Assembly: GCA_003117195.1 (NCBI GenBank)
Contig: BDSI01000103.1
Span: 1 to 64,000 of the forward strand
DNA from: Eudorina sp. 2006-703-Eu-15
Taxonomy: Eukaryota > Chlorophyta > Chlorophyceae > Chlamydomonadales > Volvocaceae
Reading direction: 5' to 3'
DNA length: 64,000 nucleotides
Below the pieces are notes generated by a model. The model was not told where the DNA came from. It worked only from the letters and a program-made list of their open reading frames with translations, and did not search any database. Both the position numbers and the translations under genes were made by a program. Positions within the stretch are counted from its first letter, which is position 1. Every line of letters starts with the position of its first letter. This document shows, piece by piece, positions 1 to 11,732 of the stretch.

Positions 1-1059
1 ACAGAATTCCGCAGGTTTCCGGCCTGTCTCCAGTAGCTAAAAATTCCTTTGGCAGGGCAGATTTTGGGGGGGGCCTTCCTAGATGCCAGGAAATAAAAAC
101 CTTCGAGGCAGGCCGGAAATATTTCTGCGTGTTTCGACAGCAGGAGGACACAGCTACGACAGGGATTCTCGGTCTTGGAGGCCTGAAGCGCGCTTTCCTT
201 GCGTCGCGGATGCATATGGGAGGGTAACAGGAGTTGGGGACACGGCATTCGTGTGTGTTTTGGCGGTAGACAGGTGTACGATGCAGGAATTGCCCCTGCG
301 CCTGCAGATTTCCAGGCCCAATTGGTATTCTGGAAAATAGTTGGCAGGGCGGATTTCCGGCTCTCCACAGCGTCAAATAAATGAAATGTCGCAGGTTTCT
401 TGGGGGTCCGGAAATAGAAAATTTCCGGGTTTTTTGCCCGTAAATATTCTTTTTATTTAAGATAGCAACACTGCCTGAGGCTCACAATGCTGATGCCGTT
501 GGTTGTGAAGCTGAAGGGGCTGCAACATCATCAATGTGGGAAACGTCTACAATCCAAGGGACACAAGACAAAGGCTTTCGAAAATCCCATCCCGCTTCTG
601 GGGAGTTGCCTGATGTCACGGTGCGGAAAGGATTCTATGTATGTGCACCGGATATGTGACTGCAGATGAGATCGAACATGCCTGGAGATGAGAGTGTACG
701 TAAATGCACCATGGGGCCCTGTAAGTGAGCTGAAGATTAGAGGTTGCTGCGTGTTTTGAAGCCATCCATTGTCCGATTTTCAATTTGCCACCGTGCCGTA
801 CACATTGTGGTGCGGTGTGCTTTTTGCAGTGTGTTGTGGGGAGGCTGGGAAACTGAGGCAGCCACTGATGACCTGTTTAGGGGTCAGTATTGGGTTGGTT
901 ACATATGGAAACAGAAATAGGGGCAAGGAGCGTGTGGTTTGGGGAACAGGAAGCACGCGTTCATTCGAAGCGGACAGCGAGGTGCGGCGGCCATCCAGGG
1001 AGGTGCGTTGTGGGTATGGCGGAATGCGGGACGGTGATGGAGCTGTCTTCACCATCCAA

Positions 1060-1132
1060 GTGTCTATGGTGTAGTGGAATCACGTCTGTCTCACACACAG
1101 AGGTGGTCCCAGATCGAAACTGGGTAGACACA
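1060..1132 (+). tRNA. tRNA-Val(CAC)-like, unit 1
   Basis: A full cloverleaf can be drawn. The acceptor stem is GTGTCTA/TAGACAC, the D arm starts TGGTGTAGTGG (a good A box), the anticodon loop is CTCACAC with anticodon CAC, and the T arm is CCCAG/CTGGG with loop ATCGAAA. The T loop has A where T54 is nearly universal, and no run of four T follows within 50 bases, so function is uncertain. This copy has one extra base in the variable loop (73 nt). Confidence 0.7.
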
Positions 1133-2007
1133 ATGCAAGTTGTATGGGTGCGTCTGGGTGGTTCAGTGGATGCGCAATACGCAGTGTTGTTGACGTGCTG
1201 GGTCAATCTGATGGGAACAAAGTCAGTCCTGAAACCTATGTTACCTTGAGGATCAGGAGGACCCTTCCATCGCACTCGGAATGCTGCATACCTAATGGGC
1301 AAATATCACAGATGCGCCCAATGAGGTGCAATTGCTGCGAAACACAAGGTTTTGTATCGCAGATGGGCCCAACGAACCCAACTGACCCAACTGACTCAAT
1401 TCACCTTGTCGAACTATCAATACATATGTAAACCCTCACTTAGTCTATTGATTTAATAAATTAATTATTGTAAATATCCATTGTTTTAGTGTATTCAAAT
1501 AGCAAAGTATTCGGAGCTCAAATCAACTGGCCCCAACTGACCCCAACCGAGCGACCCTATCAAATCCACCAAACCAACCACCCCACTTGAATTGGTCGAG
1601 CTGTCAATGTAAGTAATACCTCAATGATTTAATTAAATATTTCTTGGTCTTGAATTATAACATAATGGTCCGACTGGGCGGATCCACCTGGCCAACCCAA
1701 CTGACCTATCTAATCGCCAAAGCAAATTACCTATCTACCGACCATCATCGAATCCCCGAAACCCTTCACACCTAAAACCCGTTTAACAGGCCCTAAAACC
1801 CACCGACACGTCGCCCAAACCCCTCTCTTTGCACCTGACATCCCCCCAAACCCCCCGCACCCCACACCCAACCCTTCCTCTTCCTTCTGCCCCTTGAGCC
1901 TTGACCAATACGACCCAACCGACCGGATCCACCTAACGGACCTAACCGATCCAGTTGCTTTGGATTTGGCCTGCCCCTGTAGCGGTGGCTGCTAGGTTGA
2001 TGTCCAA

Positions 2008-2079
2008 GTGTCTATGGTGTAGTGGAATCACATCTGTCTAACACACAGAAGGTCCCCAGATCGAAACTGGGTAGACACA
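2008..2079 (+). tRNA. tRNA-Val(AAC)-like, unit 1
   Basis: 72-nt cloverleaf. Acceptor stem GTGTCTA/TAGACAC, perfect anticodon stem TCTGT/ACAGA, loop CTAACAC with anticodon AAC, T arm CCCAG/CTGGG. The body closely resembles canonical eukaryotic tRNA-Val in the segment TGGTGTAGTGG and around ACACAGAAGGTCCCCAG. It shares the flank TCCAA with the CAC-type gene of the same unit. Confidence 0.75.
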
Positions 2080-2132
2080 AGTGGAAGACCTTATTTCTGT
2101 TCGCACCGACCCACCAGCATAGTGCCTGAGGC

Positions 2133-2631
2133 CAGTGTTGCTATCTTCCAAAACGGGGAAACAGAATTCCGCAGGTTTCCGGCCTGTCTCCAGTAGCTAA
2201 AAATCCTTTGGCAGGGCAGATTTTGGGGGGGCCTTCCTAGATGCCAGGAAATAAAAACCTTCGAGGCAGGCCGGAAATATTTCTGCGCGTGTTTCGACAG
2301 CAGGACCACAGCTACGACAGGGATTCTCGGTCTTGGAGGCCTGAAGCGCGCTTTCCTTGCGTCGCGGATGCATATGGGAGGGTAAGCAGGAGTTGGGGAC
2401 ACGGCATTCGTGTGTGTTTTGGCGGTAGACAGGTGTACGATGCAGGAATTGCCCCTGCGCCTGCAGATTTCCAGGCCCAATTGGTATTCTGGAAAAGTTG
2501 GCAGGGCGGATTTCCGGCTCTCCACAGCGTCAAATAAATGAAATGTCGCAGGTTTCTTGGGGGTCCGAGAAATAGAAAATTTCCGGGTTTTTTGCCCGTA
2601 AATATTCTTTTTATTTAAGATAGCAACACTG
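2133..2631. mobile_element. hAT-like non-autonomous element (MITE), best copy
   Basis: The termini are perfect 15-bp inverted repeats, CAGTGTTGCTATCTT on the left and its complement on the right. They are flanked by the direct repeat CCTGAGGC (2125-2132 and 2632-2639), an 8-bp target duplication. CAGTG-type ends with 8-bp duplications are typical of the hAT superfamily. At 499 bp it has no transposase reading frame. Equivalent copies in the other units: <1-473, 4150-4646, 6303-6797, 8464-8933, 10604-11072, 12740-13208, 14876-15345, 17013-17482 and 19152-19846. They were carried along by array amplification, not by separate insertion, because all share the same target site. Copies 5-8 and 10 have a point change in the right terminus (GGTAGC for GATAGC). 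Confidence 0.85.
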
Positions 2632-3215
2632 CCTGAGGCTCACAATGCTGATGCGTTGGTTGTGAAGCTGAATGGGGCTGCAACATCATCAATGTGGGAA
2701 ACGTCTACAATCCAAGGGACACAAGACAAAGGCTTTCGGAAAATCCATCCGCTTCTGGGGAGTTGCCTGATGTCACGGTGCGGAAAGGATTCTATGTATG
2801 TGCACCGGATATGTGACTGCAGATGAGATCGAACATGCCTGGAGATGAGAGTGTACGTAAATGCACCATGGGGCCTGTAGAGTGAGCTGAAGATTAGAGT
2901 TGCTGCGTGTTTTGAAGCCATCCATTGTCCGATTTTCAATTTGCCACCGTGCCGTACACATTGTGGTGCGGTGTGCTTTTTGCAGTGTGTTGTGGGGAGG
3001 CTGGGAAACTGAGGCAGCCACTGATGACCTGTTTAGGGGTCAGTATTGGGTTGGTTACATATGGAAACAGAAATAGGGGCAAGGAGCGTGTGGTTTGGGG
3101 AACAGGAAGCACGCGTTCATTCGAGCCGGACAGCGAGGTGCGGCGGCCATCCAGGGAGGTGCGTTGTGGGTATGGCGGAATGCGGGACGGTGATGGAGCT
3201 GTCTTCACCATCCAA

Positions 3216-3287
3216 GTGTCTATGGTGTAGTGGAATCACGTCTGTCTCACACACAGGAGGTCCCCAGATCGAAACTGGGTAGACACA
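3216..3287 (+). tRNA. tRNA-Val(CAC)-like, unit 2
   Basis: Regular 72-nt cloverleaf with anticodon CAC. All four stems pair, with one G-T wobble at the base of the anticodon stem. Confidence 0.7.
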
Positions 3288-4023
3288 ATGCAAGTTGTAT
3301 GGGTGCGTCTGGGTGGTTCAGTGGATGCGCAATACGCAGTGTTGTTGACGTGCTGGGTCAATCTGATGGGAACAAAGTCAGTCCTGAAACCTATGTTACC
3401 TTGAGGATCAGGAGGACCCTTCCATCGCACTCGGAATGCTGCATACCTAATGGGCAAATATCACAGATGCGCCCAATGAGGTGCAATTGCTGCGAAACAC
3501 AAGGTTTTGTATCGCAGATGGGCCCAACGAACCCAACTGACCCAACTGACTCAATTCACCTTGTCGAACTATCAATACATATGTAAACCCTCACTTAGTC
3601 TATTGATTTAATAAATTAATTATTGTAAATATCCATTGTTTTAGTTGTATTCAAATAGCAAAGTATTCGGAGCTCAAATCAACTGGCTGGCCCAACTGAC
3701 CCAACCGAGCGACCCTATCAAATCCACCAAACCAACCACCCACTTGAATTGGTCGAGCTGTCAATGTAAGTAATACCTCAATGATTTAATTAAATATTTT
3801 CTTGGTCTTGATTATAACATAATGGTCCGACTGGGCGGATCCACCTGGCCAACCCAACTGACCTATCTAATCGCCAAAGCAAATTACCTATCTACCGACC
3901 ATCATCGAATCCCCGAAACCCTTCACACCTAAAAACCCCTTAACCACCTAACGGACCTAAACCGATCCAGTTGCTTTGGATTTGGCCTGCCCCTGTAGCG
4001 GTGGCTGCTAGGTTGATGTCCAA

Positions 4024-4095
4024 GTGTCTATGGTGTAGTGGAATCACATCTGTCTAACACACAGAAGGTCCCCAGATCGAAACTGGGTAGACACA
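4024..4095 (+). tRNA. tRNA-Val(AAC)-like, unit 2
   Basis: 72 nt, anticodon AAC, all stems paired. The ~150-bp deletion of this unit ends shortly upstream but leaves the gene whole. Confidence 0.75.
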
Positions 4096-5234
4096 AGTGG
4101 AAGACCTTATTTCTGTTCGCACCCGACCCACCAGCATAGTGCCTGAGGCCAGTGTTGCTATCTTCCAAAACGGGGAAACAGAATTCCGCAGGTTTCCGGC
4201 CTGTCTCCAGTAGCTAAAAATCCTTTGGCAGGGCAGATTTTGGGGGGCCTTCCTAGATGCCAGGAAATAAAAACCTTCGAGGCAGGCCGGAAATATTTCT
4301 GCGTGTTTCGACAGCAGGACCACAGCTACGACAGGGATTCTCGGTCTTGGAGGCCTGAAGCGCGCTTTCCTTGCGTCGCGGATGCATATGGGAGGGTAAG
4401 CAGGAGTTGGGGACACGGCATTCGTGTGTGTTTTGGCGGTAGACAGGTGTACGATGCAGGAATTGCCCCTGCGCCTGCAGATTTCCAGGCCCAATTGGTA
4501 TTCTGGAAAATAGTTGGCAGGGCGGATTTCCGGCTCTCCACAGCGTCAAATAAATGAAATGTCGCAGGTTTCTTGGGGTCCGAGAAATAGAAAATTTCCG
4601 GGTTTTTTGCCCGTAAATATTCTTTTTATTTAAGATAGCAACACTGCCTGAGGCTCACAATGCTGATGCCGTTGGTTGTGAAGCTGAATGGGGCTGCAAC
4701 ATCATCAATGTGGGAAACGTCTACAATCCAAGGGACACAAGACAAAGGCTTTCGGAAAATCCCATCCCGCTTCTGGGGAGTTGCCTGATGTCACGGTGCG
4801 GAAAGGATTCTATGTATGTGCACCGGATATGTGACTGCAGATGAGATCGAACATGCCTGGAGATGAGAGTGTACGTAAATGCACCATGGGGCCCTGTAAG
4901 TGAGCTGAAGATTAGAGGTTGCTGCGTGTTTTGAAGCCATCCATTGTCCGATTTTCAATTTGCCACCGTGCCGTACACATTGTGGTGCGGTGTGCTTTTT
5001 GCAGTGTGTTGTGGGGAGGCTGGGAAACTGAGGCAGCCACTGATGACCTGTTTAGGGGTCAGTATTGGGTTGGTTACATATGGAAACAGAAATAGGGGCA
5101 AGAGGCGTGTGGTTTGGGGAACAGGAAGCACGCGTTCATTCGAGCCGGACAGCGAGGTGCGGCGGCCATGCCAGGGAGGTGCGTTGTGGGTATGGCGGAA
5201 TGCGGACGGTGATGGAGCTGTCTTCACCATCCAA

Positions 5235-5306
5235 GTGTCTATGGTGTAGTGGAATCACGTCTGTCTCACACACAGGAGGTCCCCAGATCGAAACTGGGTA
5301 GACACA
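5235..5306 (+). tRNA. tRNA-Val(CAC)-like, unit 3
   Basis: Identical in structure to the unit 2 copy (72 nt, anticodon CAC). Confidence 0.7.
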
Positions 5307-6176
5307 ATGTAAGTTGTATGGGTGCGTCTGGGTGGTTCAGTGGATGCGCAATACGCAGTGTTGTTGACGTGCTGGGTCAATCTGATGGGAACAAAGTCAG
5401 TCCTGAAACCTATGTTACCTTGAGGATCAGGAGGACCCTTCCATCGCACTCGGAATGCTGCATACCTAATGGGCAAATATCACAGATGCGCCCAATGAGG
5501 TGCAATTGCTGCGAAACACAAGGTTTTGTATCGCAGATGGGCCCAACGAACCCAACTGACCCAACTGACTCAATTCACCTTGTCGAACTATCAATACATA
5601 TGTAAACCCTCACTTAGTCTATTGATTAATAAATTAATTATTGTAAATATCCATTGTTTTAGTTGTATTCAAATAGCAAAGTATTCGGAGCTCAAATCAA
5701 CTGCTGGCCCAACTGACCCAACCGAGCGACCCTATCAAATCCACCAAACCAACCACCCACTTGAATTGGTCGAGCTGTCAATGTAAGTAATACCTCAATG
5801 ATTTAATTAAATATTTTCTTGGTCTTGGATTATAACATAATGGTCCGACTGGCGGATCCACCTGGCAACCCAACTGACCTATCTAATCGCCAAAGCAAAT
5901 TACCTATCTACCGACCATCATCGAATCCCCGAAACCCTTCACACCTAAAACCCCGTTAACAGGCCTAAAACCCACCGACACGTCGCCAAACCCCTCTCTT
6001 TGCACCTGACATCCCCCTCAAACCCCCGCACCCCACCACCCAACCTTCCTCTTCCTTCTGCCCCTTGAGCCTTGACCCAATACGACCCAACCGACGGATC
6101 CACCTAACGACCTAACCGATCCAGTTGCTTTGGATTTGGCCTGCCCTGTAGCGGTGGCTGCTAGGTTGATGTCCAA

Positions 6177-6248
6177 GTGTCTATGGTGTAGTGGAATCAC
6201 ATCTGTCTAACACACAGAAGGTCCCCAGATCGAAACTGGGTAGACACA
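6177..6248 (+). tRNA. tRNA-Val(AAC)-like, unit 3
   Basis: 72 nt, anticodon AAC, intact stems. Confidence 0.75.
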
Positions 6249-7388
6249 AGTGGAAGACCTTATTTCTGTTCGCACCCGACCCACCAGCATAGTGCCTGAG
6301 GCCAGTGTTGCTATCTTCCAAAACGGGGAAACAGAATTCCGCAGGTTTCCGGCCTGTCTCCAGTAGCTAAAAATCCTTTGGCAGGGCAGATTTTGGGGGG
6401 CCTTCCTAGATGCCAGGAAATAAAAACCTTCGAGGCAGGCCGGAAATATTTCTGCGTGTTTCGACAGCAGGACCACAGCTACGACAGGGATTCTCGGTCT
6501 TGGAGGCCTGAAGCGCGCTTTCCTTGCGTCGCGGATGCATATGGGAGGTAAGCAGGAGTTGGGGACACGGCATTCGTGTGTGTTTTGGCGGTAGACAGGT
6601 GTACGATGCAGGAATTGCCCCTGCGCCTGCAGATTTCCAGGCCAATTGGTATTCTGGAAAATAGTTGGCAGGGCGGATTTCCGGCTCTCCACAGCGTCAA
6701 ATAAATGAAATGTCGCAGGTTTCTTGGGGTCCGAGAAATAGAAAATTTCCGGGTTTTTTGCCCGTAAATATTCTTTTTATTTAAGATAGCAACACTGCCT
6801 GAGGCTCACAATGCTGATGCCGTTGGTTGTGAAGCTGAATGGGGCTGCAACATCATCAATGTGGGAAACGTCTACAATCCAAGGGACACAAGACAAAGGC
6901 TTTCGGAAAATCCCATCCCGCTTCTGGGGAGTTGCCTGATGTCACGGTGCGGAAAGGATTCTATGTATGTGCACCGGATATGTGACTGCAGATGAGAATC
7001 GAACATGCCTGGAGATGAGAGTGTACGTAAATGCACCATGGGGCCCTGTAAGTGAGCTGAAGATTAGAGGTTGCTGCGTGCTTTGAAGCCATCCATTGTC
7101 CGATTTTCAATTTGCCACCGTGCGCCGTACACATTGTGGTGCGGTGTGCTTTTTGCAGTGTGTTGTGGGGAGGCTGGGAAACTGAGGCAGCCACTGATGA
7201 CCTGTTTAGGGGTCAGTATTGGGTTGGTTACATATGGAAACAGAAATAGGGGCAAGGAGCGTGTGGTTTGGGGAACAGGAAGCACGCGTTCATTCGAGCC
7301 GGACAGCGAGGTGCGGCGGCCATCCAGGGAGGTGCGTTGTGGGTATGGCGGAATGCGGGACGGTGATGGAGCTGTCTTCACCATCCAA

Positions 7389-7459
7389 GTGTCTATGGTG
7401 TAGTGGAATCACGTCTGTCTCACACACAGGAGGTCCCAGATCGAAACTGGGTAGACACA
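7389..7459 (+). tRNA. tRNA-Val(CAC)-like, unit 4
   Basis: 71 nt. One C is lost just before the T stem, shortening the variable loop; stems and anticodon CAC are intact. Confidence 0.65.
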
Positions 7460-8337
7460 ATGCAAGTTGTATGGGTGCGTCTGGGTGGTTCAGTGGATGC
7501 GCAATACGCAGTGTTGTTGACGTGCTGAGTCAATCTGATGGGAACAAAGTCAGTCCTGAAACCTATGTTACCTTGAGGATCAGGAGGACCCTTCCATCGC
7601 ACTCGGAATGCTGCATATCTAATGGGCAAATATCACAGATGCGCCAATGAGGTGCAATTGCTGCGAAACACAAGGTTTTGTATCGCAGATGGGCCCAACG
7701 AACCCAACTGACCCAACTGACTCAATTCACCTTGTCGAACTATCAATACATATGTAAACCCTCACTTAGTCTATTGATTTAATAAATTAATTATTGTAAA
7801 TATCCATCGTTTTAGCTGTATTCAAATAGCAAAGTATTCGGAGCTCAAATCAACTGGCTGGCCCAACTGACCCAACCGAGCGACCCTATCAAATCCACCA
7901 AACCAACCACCCCACTTGAATTGGTCGAGCTGTCAATGTAAGTAATACCTCAATGATTTAATTAAATATTTCTTGGTCTTGAATATAACATAATGGTCCG
8001 ACTGGGCGGATCCACCTGGCCAACCCAACTGACCTATCTAATCGCCAAAGCAAATTACCTATCTACCGACCATCATCGAATCCCCGAAACCCTTCACACC
8101 TAAAACCCCATTAACAGCCCTAAAACCCACCGACACGTCGCCCAAACCCCTCTCTTTGCACCTGACATCCCCCAAACCCCCCGCACCCCCACCACCCAAC
8201 CCTTCCTCTTCCTTCTGCCCCTTGAGCCTTGACCCAATACGACCCAACCGACCGGATCCACCTAACGGACCTAACCGATCCAGTTGCTTTGGATTTGGCC
8301 TGCCCCTGTAGCGGTAGGCTGCTAGGTTGATGTCCAA

Positions 8338-8409
8338 GTGTCTATGGTGTAGTGGAATCACATCTGTCTAACACACAGAAGGTCCCCAGATCGAAAATGG
8401 GTAGACACA
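8338..8409 (+). tRNA. tRNA-Val(AAC)-like, unit 4 (T stem broken)
   Basis: The 3' side of the T stem reads ATGGG instead of CTGGG, losing the conserved C61 and the G53-C61 pair; a probable pseudogene. The same lesion is in units 5-9. Confidence 0.65.
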
Positions 8410-9524
8410 AGGGAAAGACCTTATTTCTGTTCGCATCCGACCTACCAGCATAGTGCCTGAGGCCAGTGTTGCTATCTTCCAAAACGGGGAAACAGAATTC
8501 CGCAGGTTTCCGGCCTGTCTCCAGTAGCTAAAATTCCTTTGGCAGGGCAGATTTTGGGGGGGCCTTCCTAGATGCCAGGAAATAAAAACCTTCGAGGCAG
8601 GCCGGAAATATTTCTGCGTGTTTCGACAGCAGGACCACAGCTACGACAGGGATTCTCGGTCTTGGAGGCCTGAAGCGCGCTTTCCTTGCGTCGCGGATGC
8701 ATATGGGAGGGTAACCAGGAGTTGGGGACACGGCATTCGGCGGTAGACAGGTGTACAATGCAGGAATTGCCCCTGCCCAATTGGTAGTCTGGAAAATAGT
8801 TGGCAGGGCGGATTTCCGGCTCTCCACAGCGTCAAATAAATGAAATCTCGCAGGTTTCTTGGGGGTCCGGGAAATAGAAAATTTCCGGGTTTTTTGCCCG
8901 TAAATATTCTTTTTATTTAAGGTAGCAACACTGCCTGAGGCTCACAATGCTGATGCCGTTGGTTGTGAAGCTGAAGGGGGCTGCAACATCATCAATGTGG
9001 GAAACGTCTACAATCCAAGGGACACAAGACAAAGGCTTTCGGAAAATCCCATCCCGCTTCTGGGGAGTTGCCTGATGTCACGGTGCGGAAAGGATTCTAT
9101 GTATGTGCACCGGATATGTGACTGCAGATGAGATCGAACATGCCTGGAGATGAGAGTGTACGTAAATGCACCATGGGGCCCTGTAAGTGAGCTGAAGATT
9201 AGAGGTTGCTGCGTGCTTTGAAGCCATCCATTGTCCGATTTTCAATTTGCCACCGTGCCGCCGTACACATTGTGGTGCGGTGTGCTTTTTGCAGTGTGTT
9301 GTGGGGAGGCTGGGAAACTGAGGCAGCCACTGATGACCTGTTTAGGGGTCAGTATTGGGTTGGTTACATATGGAAACAGAAATAGGGGCAAGGAGCGTGT
9401 GGTTTGGGGAACAGGAAGCACGCGTTCATTCGAGCCGGACAGCGAGGTGCGGCGGCCATCCAGGGAGGTGCGTTGTGGGTATGGCGGAATGCGGGACGGT
9501 GATGGAACTGTCTTCACCATCCAA

Positions 9525-9596
9525 GTGTCTATGGTGTAGTGGAATCACGTCTGTCTCACACACAGGAGGTCCCCAGATCGAAACTGGGTAGACACA
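9525..9596 (+). tRNA. tRNA-Val(CAC)-like, unit 5
   Basis: 72 nt, anticodon CAC, T loop ATCGAAA. Confidence 0.7.
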
Positions 9597-10477
9597 ATGC
9601 AAGTTGTATGGGTGCGTCTGGGTGGTTCAGTGGATGCGCAATACGCAGTGTTGTTGACGTGCTGAGTCAATCTGATGGGAACAAAGTCAGTCCTGAAACC
9701 TATGTTACCTTGAGGATCAGGAGGACCCTTCCATCGCACTCGGAATGCTGCATATCTAATGGGCAAATATCACAGATGCGCCCAATGAGGTGCAATTGCT
9801 GCGATACACAAGGTTTTGTATCGCAGATGGGCCCAACGAACCCAACTGACCCAACTGACTCAATTCACCTTGTCGAACTATCAATACATATGTAAACCCT
9901 CACTTAGTCTATTGATTTAATAAATTAATTATTGTAAATATCCATCGTTTTAGCTGTATTCAAATAGCAAAGTATTCGGAGCTCAAATCAACTGGCTGGC
10001 CCAACTGACCCAACCGAGCGACCCTATCAAATCCACCAAACCAACCACCCCACTTGAATTGGTCGAGCTGTCAATGTAAGTAATACCTCAATGATTTAAT
10101 TAAATATTTCTTGGTCTTGAATTATAACATAATGGTCCGACTGGGCGGATCCACCTGGCCAACCCAACTGACCTATCTAATCGCCAAAGCAAATTACCTA
10201 TCTACCGACCATCATCGAATCCCCGAAACCCTTCACACCTAAAACCCCATTAACAGGCCCTAAAACCCACCGACACGTCGCCCAAACCCCTCTCTTTGCA
10301 CCTGACATCCCCCCAAACCCCCCGCACCCCCACCACCCAACCCTTCCTCTTCCTTCTGCCCCTTGAGCCTTGACCCAATACGACCCAACCGACCGGATCC
10401 ACCTAACGGACCTAACCGATCCAGTTGCTTTGGATTTGGCCTGCCCCTGTAGCGGTGGCTGCTAGGTTGATGTCCAA

Positions 10478-10549
10478 GTGTCTATGGTGTAGTGGAATCA
10501 CATCTGTCTAACACACAGAAGGTCCCCAGATCGAAAATGGGTAGACACA
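10478..10549 (+). tRNA. tRNA-Val(AAC)-like, unit 5 (T stem broken)
   Basis: Anticodon AAC; carries the C61-to-A lesion. Confidence 0.65.
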
Positions 10550-11660
10550 AGGGAAAGACCTTATTTCTGTTCGCATCCGACCTACCAGCATAGTGCCTGA
10601 GGCCAGTGTTGCTATCTTCCAAAACGGGGAAACAGAATTCCGCAGGTTTCCGGCCTGTCTCCAGTAGCTAAAATTCCTTTGGCAGGGCAGATTTTGGGGG
10701 GGCCTTCCTAGATGCCAGGAAATAAAAACCTTCGAGGCAGGCCGGAAATATTTCTGCGTGTTTCGACAGCAGGACCACAGCTACGACAGGGATTCTCGGT
10801 CTTGGAGGCCTGAAGCGCGCTTTCCTTGCGTCGCGGATGCATATGGGAGGGTAACCAGGAGTTGGGGACACGGCATTCGGCGGTAGACAGGTGTACAATG
10901 CAGGAATTGCCCCTGCCCAATTGGTAGTCTGGAAAATAGTTGGCAGGGCGGATTTCCGGCTCTCCACAGCGTCAAATAAATGAAATCTCGCAGGTTTCTT
11001 GGGGTCCGGGAAATAGAAAATTTCCGGGTTTTTTGCCCGTAAATATTCTTTTTATTTAAGGTAGCAACACTGCCTGAGGCTCACAATGCTGATGCCGTTG
11101 GTTGTGAAGCTGAAGGGGGCTGCAACATCATCAATGTGGGAAACGTCTACAATCCAAGGGACACAAGACAAAGGCTTTCGGAAAATCCCATCCCGCTTCT
11201 GGGGAGTTGCCTGATGTCACGGTGCGGAAAGGATTCTATGTATGTGCACCGGATATGTGACTGCAGATGAGATCGAACATGCCTGGAGATGAGAGTGTAC
11301 GTAAATGCACCATGGGGCCCTGTAAGTGAGCTGAAGATTAGAGGTTGCTGCGTGCTTTGAAGCCATCCATTGTCCGATTTTCAATTTGCCACCGTGCCGT
11401 ACACATTGTGGTGCGGTGTGCTTTTTGCAGTGTGTTGTGGGGAGGCTGGGAAACTGAGGCAGCCACTGATGACCTGTTTAGGGGTCAGTATTGGGTTGGT
11501 TACATATGGAAACAGAAATAGGGGCAAGGAGCGTGTGGTTTGGGGAACAGGAAGCACGCGTTCATTCGAGCCGGACAGCGAGGTGCGGCGGCCATCCAGG
11601 GAGGTGCGTTGTGGGTATGGCGGAATGCGGGACGGTGATGGAGCTGTCTTCACCATCCAA

Positions 11661-11732
11661 GTGTCTATGGTGTAGTGGAATCACGTCTGTCTCACACACA
11701 GGAGGTCCCCAGATTGAAACTGGGTAGACACA
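11661..11732 (+). tRNA. tRNA-Val(CAC)-like, unit 6
   Basis: 72 nt, anticodon CAC. The T loop reads ATTGAAA, so the conserved C56 of the B box is changed to T; probably impaired. Confidence 0.6.

Larger units (their letters stand above)
1..2160. repeat. 2.1-kb tandem repeat, unit 1
   Basis: Unit boundaries are set at the word ACAGAATTCCGCAGG, which lies 29 bases inside the hAT-like element. The window opens inside that element, so the array probably continues to the left. The unit holds the right part of the element (to 473, followed by the target copy CCTGAGGC at 474-481), a tRNA-Val(CAC)-like gene at 1060-1132 and a tRNA-Val(AAC)-like gene at 2008-2079. An AT-rich stretch (about 1430-1680) and a CCAACTGAC-rich stretch lie between them. 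Length 2160. Confidence 0.95.
2161..4177. repeat. 2.1-kb tandem repeat, unit 2 (internally deleted)
   Basis: This unit is 2017 bp, shorter than its neighbours because about 150 bp are missing near 3943. The lost segment is the C-rich stretch that lies just upstream of the tRNA-Val(AAC)-like gene in other units. It retains both tRNA-like genes (3216-3287, 4024-4095). Confidence 0.95.
4178..6330. repeat. 2.1-kb tandem repeat, unit 3
   Basis: Length 2153. tRNA-like genes lie at 5235-5306 and 6177-6248, and the hAT-like element spans the unit boundaries (4150-4646 and 6303-6797). A local rearrangement of a few bases (GCCATGCCAGGGAGG at about 5166) distinguishes it from other units. Confidence 0.95.
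6331..8491. repeat. 2.1-kb tandem repeat, unit 4
   Basis: Length 2161. It is transitional: the left part matches units 1-3 (longer element interior), while the right part carries the variants of units 5-9, including the tRNA-Val(AAC) T-stem change C to A. tRNA-like genes lie at 7389-7459 (one base shorter) and 8338-8409. Confidence 0.95.
8492..10631. repeat. 2.1-kb tandem repeat, unit 5 (variant A)
   Basis: Length 2140. It carries the variant set GTGCCGCCGTAC (9254), GATGGAACTG (9501) and T-loop ATCGAAA. The hAT-like element interior is about 30 bp shorter than in units 1-4. Confidence 0.95.

Noticed and set aside
769..1074. 101-codon plus-strand frame repeated in most units (and its ~91-codon antisense partner)
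   Set aside because: Conserved only because the DNA is tandemly repeated. It runs into the tRNA-like gene, has no recognisable domain, and other units carry frame-changing differences nearby.
2091..2525. Minus-strand frames of 60-160 codons over the MITE
   Set aside because: Lengths vary between units through single-base indels, and the frames cover both element termini, so they are not a transposase.
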